Shown in pieces: positions 61,097-64,000 of a DNA stretch of 64,000 nucleotides. Numbering within the stretch: position 1 is the stretch's first letter; every line of letters begins with the position of its first letter. Below the pieces are notes generated by a model, which was not told the origin of the DNA, made no database searches, and worked only from the letters and a program-made list of their open reading frames with translations. Both the position numbers and the translations under genes were made by a program. Origin of the DNA: Bacteroidota bacterium (GTDB taxonomy: Bacteria; Bacteroidota; Rhodothermia; JANXDC01); assembly GCA_025059945.1 (NCBI GenBank), contig JANXDC010000004.1:186001-250000 (forward strand). Direction: 5' to 3'.

Positions 61097-63537
61097 AGCG
61101 TTCCCAAAGGGTCCACCTCTACTACGCAGCGCACCGCAGGATACTGCTCCTGAAGCGCTTTCAGGGCCTGACGGAGCGGGGCCAGAAGGCGGGAGCGTGC
61201 TGCGGGACTGAATTTGAGCAGCACCTGAAACCGATACGTTCGCTTGACAAGCCGGATGAGCGCCGCCTCCGGTCCGAGCACGAGCGCGCCCGTTTGGGCG
61301 GCGCGTATCCTGTCGGCAAACCAGACGGCAGCCTCTCGGGCGCGCTCCTCTCGGCCATGGCGAAATTCCAACAGGATCAGGCGCCCACAGGGAGGATAGC
61401 CCAAAGCGCGGCGCTGGGCTAACTCGTGCGCGAAAAAGCCCTCGTAATCGTGGTGGGCCGCCATGCGCAGGCTGTAATGTTCCGGGTTTCGGGTCTGCAC
61501 GATCACCTCCCCGGGTAGGTGCTTGCGTCCTGCGCGGCCGGCCACCTGCGCGATCAGCTGAAAGGTTCGCTCTGCGGATCGGAAATCCGGCAGCCGCAGG
61601 CTTATGTCCGCGTTGATCACCCCGACGAGCGTCACATAGGGAAAATCCAACCCCTTAGCCACCATCTGAGTGCCCAGCAGCACGTCAGCTTCCCGCTTAG
61701 CGAAGCGGCGCAGCAGCCGGGCGTGCGCGCCCTTCTGGGCTGTGGTGTCCAGATCCATGCGGATCACCCGCGCCTCCGGAAACCGCGCCCGGAGGTCCTC
61801 CTCGACCCGCTGCGTGCCGACGCCTATAGGCATAAAGCGCACCCCTTGGCACCGCGGACAGCAGTCCGGGGCCCTCTCCGCGTGACCGCAATAGTGGCAA
61901 CGCACTTGGCGAGCGCTTTTGTGATAGGTGAGCGTCACCGCGCAGAAGGCGCACATCGGGGTCCATCCGCAGTCCTGGCACTCCAAGACGGGCGCATAAC
62001 CTCTGCGGTTTTGCAATAGGATAACCTGCTCCCCTCGACGCAAGCGCTCCTGTAGGGCCCGCTCTAGAGGGGCCGATAGGCTTCCTTTGCAAGGATGGCG
62101 CGTAAGGTCAATCAGACGCACCTCAGGCAGCTGGGCCTCGTGAATGCGCTCGGGCATCCTGAGCAGCAGGAACTTGCCCGTGCGCGCGTTCTGATACGCC
62201 TCGAGCGAGGGCGTGGCAGAGCCCAACACGCAAACGGCCCCCGAGAAAGCGGCGCGCTGCACGGCCACGTCGCGCGCATGGTAGCGAGGGGCAGGATCCA
62301 GCTGTTTATAGCTGGGCTCGTGTTCCTCGTCGACCACAATCAGGCGCAAATCCCGAACGGGGGCGAAAACGGCCGATCGGGCGCCGATGACCACGCGAAA
62401 GCGCCCAGCGTGGATTCCCCGGTACGCGTCGGCCCGTTCGCCTTCGGAAAGCCGGCTGTGCAAGGCCACGACCGCCTCGGCGCCCAGGTGGCCGCAGAAG
62501 CGCTCTACGATTTGCGGCGTAAGAGCAATCTCCGGCACTAACACGATGGCCGATCCCCCCGATCGCAGCACCCAGCGAATGGCCTCGATGTAGACCTGAG
62601 TTTTGCCGCTTCCCGTTACCCCATGCAGCAGAAACGTCCGGTAGCGCCGCTGCCGAAGGGCCTCTTCGATGGCCGAAAGCGCTTGGCGTTGCGCTTCGGT
62701 CAACGTGATCTTCGACGGGGCCGAATCGGGCTTCGCCGACTCGGCGCGCAGCCGAGGGCGTCTGTCGGCCCGGATAAGACCCTTTGCCTGTAGAGCCTGC
62801 AGGGCTGAGCGCGACGTGCGGAGTCGGCCTTTAAGTTCCGAGGCGGACAAGGGTCCGTCTGCGGCAAGTAGCTCTTCTAGCAAGCGTGCCTGCGCTGGCG
62901 CCCGCTCTTTGAGTGCATCCAGCGCTTCGGGGGCGCGTCCCTTCGGGGTGAGCTCGTAGTAAGTTTCCGACAAAGGGGCGGGCTCCGCGGATCGGGTGCG
63001 CCCCTCCAGGCGCACAAACCCGAGCTCGGCAAGGCGCAACAGATCCGAAAACCGCACGCCGTCTCGTTCTAGCTTTCTTGCATGCACTCCCTGCGCGGCG
63101 TGCAGACGCGCCAGGATCGCCCGAAGCCGTTTGGGTAGCTCCGCTTCGCCCTCCTTCCGAACAGGGTAAACCCGATAATCCTGCTCCGGCTCAAATACTC
63201 CGGGCAGGGCGGCTCGGAGCGCTTCTCCCCAAGAGCACAGGTAATAGGAGGCCACCCAACGTGTAAGCCGCAGCAGCTCCTCGGAGACGATGGGCTCGGC
63301 ATCCAGCACATCCAAGATCGGCTTAGGCGTTATGCCCTTTGGCGGCTGTTCGCACCATCCGGCTAGAAGCCCGATATCGCGCCGACGGCCAAAGGGCACG
63401 ACAACCCGTACGCCGGGCTTTAGACGGGCCGTAAGCTCCGGAGGCGTCGCGTACGTGAAAAGACCCCCCTCCTCCGATTCCCAGTCGATGGGGGGTAGCG
63501 GCAGGACGATCTGCGCGTATAAGTCCGAGCGACTCAC
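61093..63537 (-). CDS. priA: Primosomal protein N' (replication restart helicase PriA)
   Basis: An 814-residue SF2 helicase that reloads the replisome at stalled forks. The N-terminal DNA-binding domain (to ~110) is followed by Walker A HGVTGSGKTQVYIEA, Walker B VDEEHEPSYKQ and a zinc-binding insert (CQDCGWTPMCAFC, CHYCG, CCPRC). The GTQMVAKGLDFPYVTLVGVI and QVAGRAGR motifs also fit. Length is normal. Confidence 0.95.
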   Translation of the reverse strand: MSRSDLYAQIVLPLPPIDWESEEGGLFTYATPPELTARLKPGVRVVVPFGRRRDIGLLAGWCEQPPKGITPKPILDVLDAEPIVSEELLRLTRWVASYYLCSWGEALRAALPGVFEPEQDYRVYPVRKEGEAELPKRLRAILARLHAAQGVHARKLERDGVRFSDLLRLAELGFVRLEGRTRSAEPAPLSETYYELTPKGRAPEALDALKERAPAQARLLEELLAADGPLSASELKGRLRTSRSALQALQAKGLIRADRRPRLRAESAKPDSAPSKITLTEAQRQALSAIEEALRQRRYRTFLLHGVTGSGKTQVYIEAIRWVLRSGGSAIVLVPEIALTPQIVERFCGHLGAEAVVALHSRLSEGERADAYRGIHAGRFRVVIGARSAVFAPVRDLRLIVVDEEHEPSYKQLDPAPRYHARDVAVQRAAFSGAVCVLGSATPSLEAYQNARTGKFLLLRMPERIHEAQLPEVRLIDLTRHPCKGSLSAPLERALQERLRRGEQVILLQNRRGYAPVLECQDCGWTPMCAFCAVTLTYHKSARQVRCHYCGHAERAPDCCPRCQGVRFMPIGVGTQRVEEDLRARFPEARVIRMDLDTTAQKGAHARLLRRFAKREADVLLGTQMVAKGLDFPYVTLVGVINADISLRLPDFRSAERTFQLIAQVAGRAGRKHLPGEVIVQTRNPEHYSLRMAAHHDYEGFFAHELAQRRALGYPPCGRLILLEFRHGREERAREAAVWFADRIRAAQTGALVLGPEAALIRLVKRTYRFQVLLKFSPAARSRLLAPLRQALKALQEQYPAVRCVVEVDPLGTL

Positions 63538-63622
63538 GGCCGCAAGTTAGCCTTTGCGTTGGGGGTCTACAACGCTCTCCCGGTGGCGCAGAAGGAGGCG
63601 ACGGCGTTATGTTTTCGCTCCC

Positions 63623-64000
63623 GTGGAGCTAGAGCGCTACATCCGTCAAATCGTCTTGCCCGAGGTGGGGTTTCAGGGGCAGGAGCGCCTGCGTCGTTCC
63701 AGCGTGCTCATAATCGGCCTAGGGGGGCTGGGCTCGCCCCTGGCCTACTACCTGGCCGCAGCCGGGGTGGGCCGGCTGGGGCTGGTTGAGTTCGACCGAG
63801 TGGAGCTGGCCAACCTGCACCGGCAGATTCTCTACAGCACCCCCGATGTGGGGCGAAGCAAACTCGCCGCGGCCTCTGAGCGGCTGCGGGCCCTCAATCC
63901 AGAAGTAGAGCTACGGCTGTACGAAGAGCCCCTCGGACCGGAGAACGCCCTGCGTTTGCTGGAGGGCTTTGATGTGGTCGCAGACGGCTCGGATAACTTT
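63623..64000 (+). CDS. ThiF/MoeB/HesA-type adenylyltransferase, N-terminal part
   Basis: The visible 126 residues are open to the right edge. The fold starts (M)ELERYIRQIVLPEVGFQGQERL and contains the nucleotide motif IIGLGGLGSPLAYYLAAAGV, then LVEFDRVELANLHRQILY, so it activates a C-terminal-Gly carrier (ThiS, MoaD or similar). GTG 63623 is used. The strong AAGGAGG at 63592-63598 points instead to ATG 63609, one base out of frame, which reads only MFSLPWS before a stop. See the finding on C-run shifts. Confidence 0.85.
   Translation, partial: MELERYIRQIVLPEVGFQGQERLRRSSVLIIGLGGLGSPLAYYLAAAGVGRLGLVEFDRVELANLHRQILYSTPDVGRSKLAAASERLRALNPEVELRLYEEPLGPENALRLLEGFDVVADGSDNF

Overview
The window is a dense, GC-rich bacterial chromosome segment with about 60 protein genes, one tRNA and few gaps. 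It most resembles the Bacteroidota/Rhodothermota. Pointers are a NfeD-NfeD-FloA operon, a SPOR-domain outer-membrane protein, a TonB receptor among secreted hydrolases, a small conserved protein (55204-55593) that I recall from Bacteroidota, and upstream motifs resembling the Bacteroidota -7 box TAnnTTTG. The Arg/Glu-rich proteins and the GC-rich tRNA fit a thermophile, but that is inference.

Layout. 0-3.8 kb: the end of an RND efflux adaptor and its permease. 3.9-8.6 kb: yebC-ruvC-xseA-xseB-dxs. 8.6-14.8 kb (minus strand): SPOR protein, dnaB, family-4 uracil-DNA glycosylase, proline dehydrogenase, gmd and GDP-fucose synthase. 14.9-19.8 kb: purE-purK, then two overlapping sensor kinases. 19.8-21.1 kb: a NamZ-type muramidase. 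21.3-26.9 kb: a small uncharacterised protein, an HDAC-family deacetylase, a lipidated cyclase, a TubC-docking-like orphan, fabZ, ruvA, a CNNM/CBS membrane protein and a lipoprotein. 27.5-30.3 kb: NfeD protease, NfeD and FloA. 30.3-34.2 kb: rsgA, an rRNA/tRNA methyltransferase, tRNA-Lys(CTT), an SRPBCC protein, gpmA and a stand-alone phage-Mu GemA-like gene.

34.3-48.8 kb is a secretion and scavenging block: a beta-lactamase-fold hydrolase, an S9 peptidase, a 57-residue lipoprotein, a TonB receptor, a sortilin-repeat protein, a sodium:solute symporter and a beta-propeller/amidohydrolase gene broken by three frameshifts and a stop. 48.9-53 kb: CPBP protease, DUF2007, cdsA, dipeptide epimerase and a D-Ala-D-Ala-ligase-like ATP-grasp enzyme. 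53-64 kb: accD, tsaB, a DUF4149-like protein, the conserved hypothetical, lysS, an orphan ABC ATPase, a membrane sensor kinase, TerC, TSUP, priA and the start of a ThiF/MoeB-type gene that runs off the window.

Most of this is housekeeping. I found no CRISPR array, prophage, insertion sequence or recognisable defence system, and no convincing new multi-gene system. The points most worth a second look are the repeated one-base losses in C runs that break genes, the five convergent gene pairs that share a palindromic 4-nt stop, the stand-alone GemA and TubC-like genes, the deacetylase/cyclase cluster, and a 470-nt gap with mutually exclusive hairpins.
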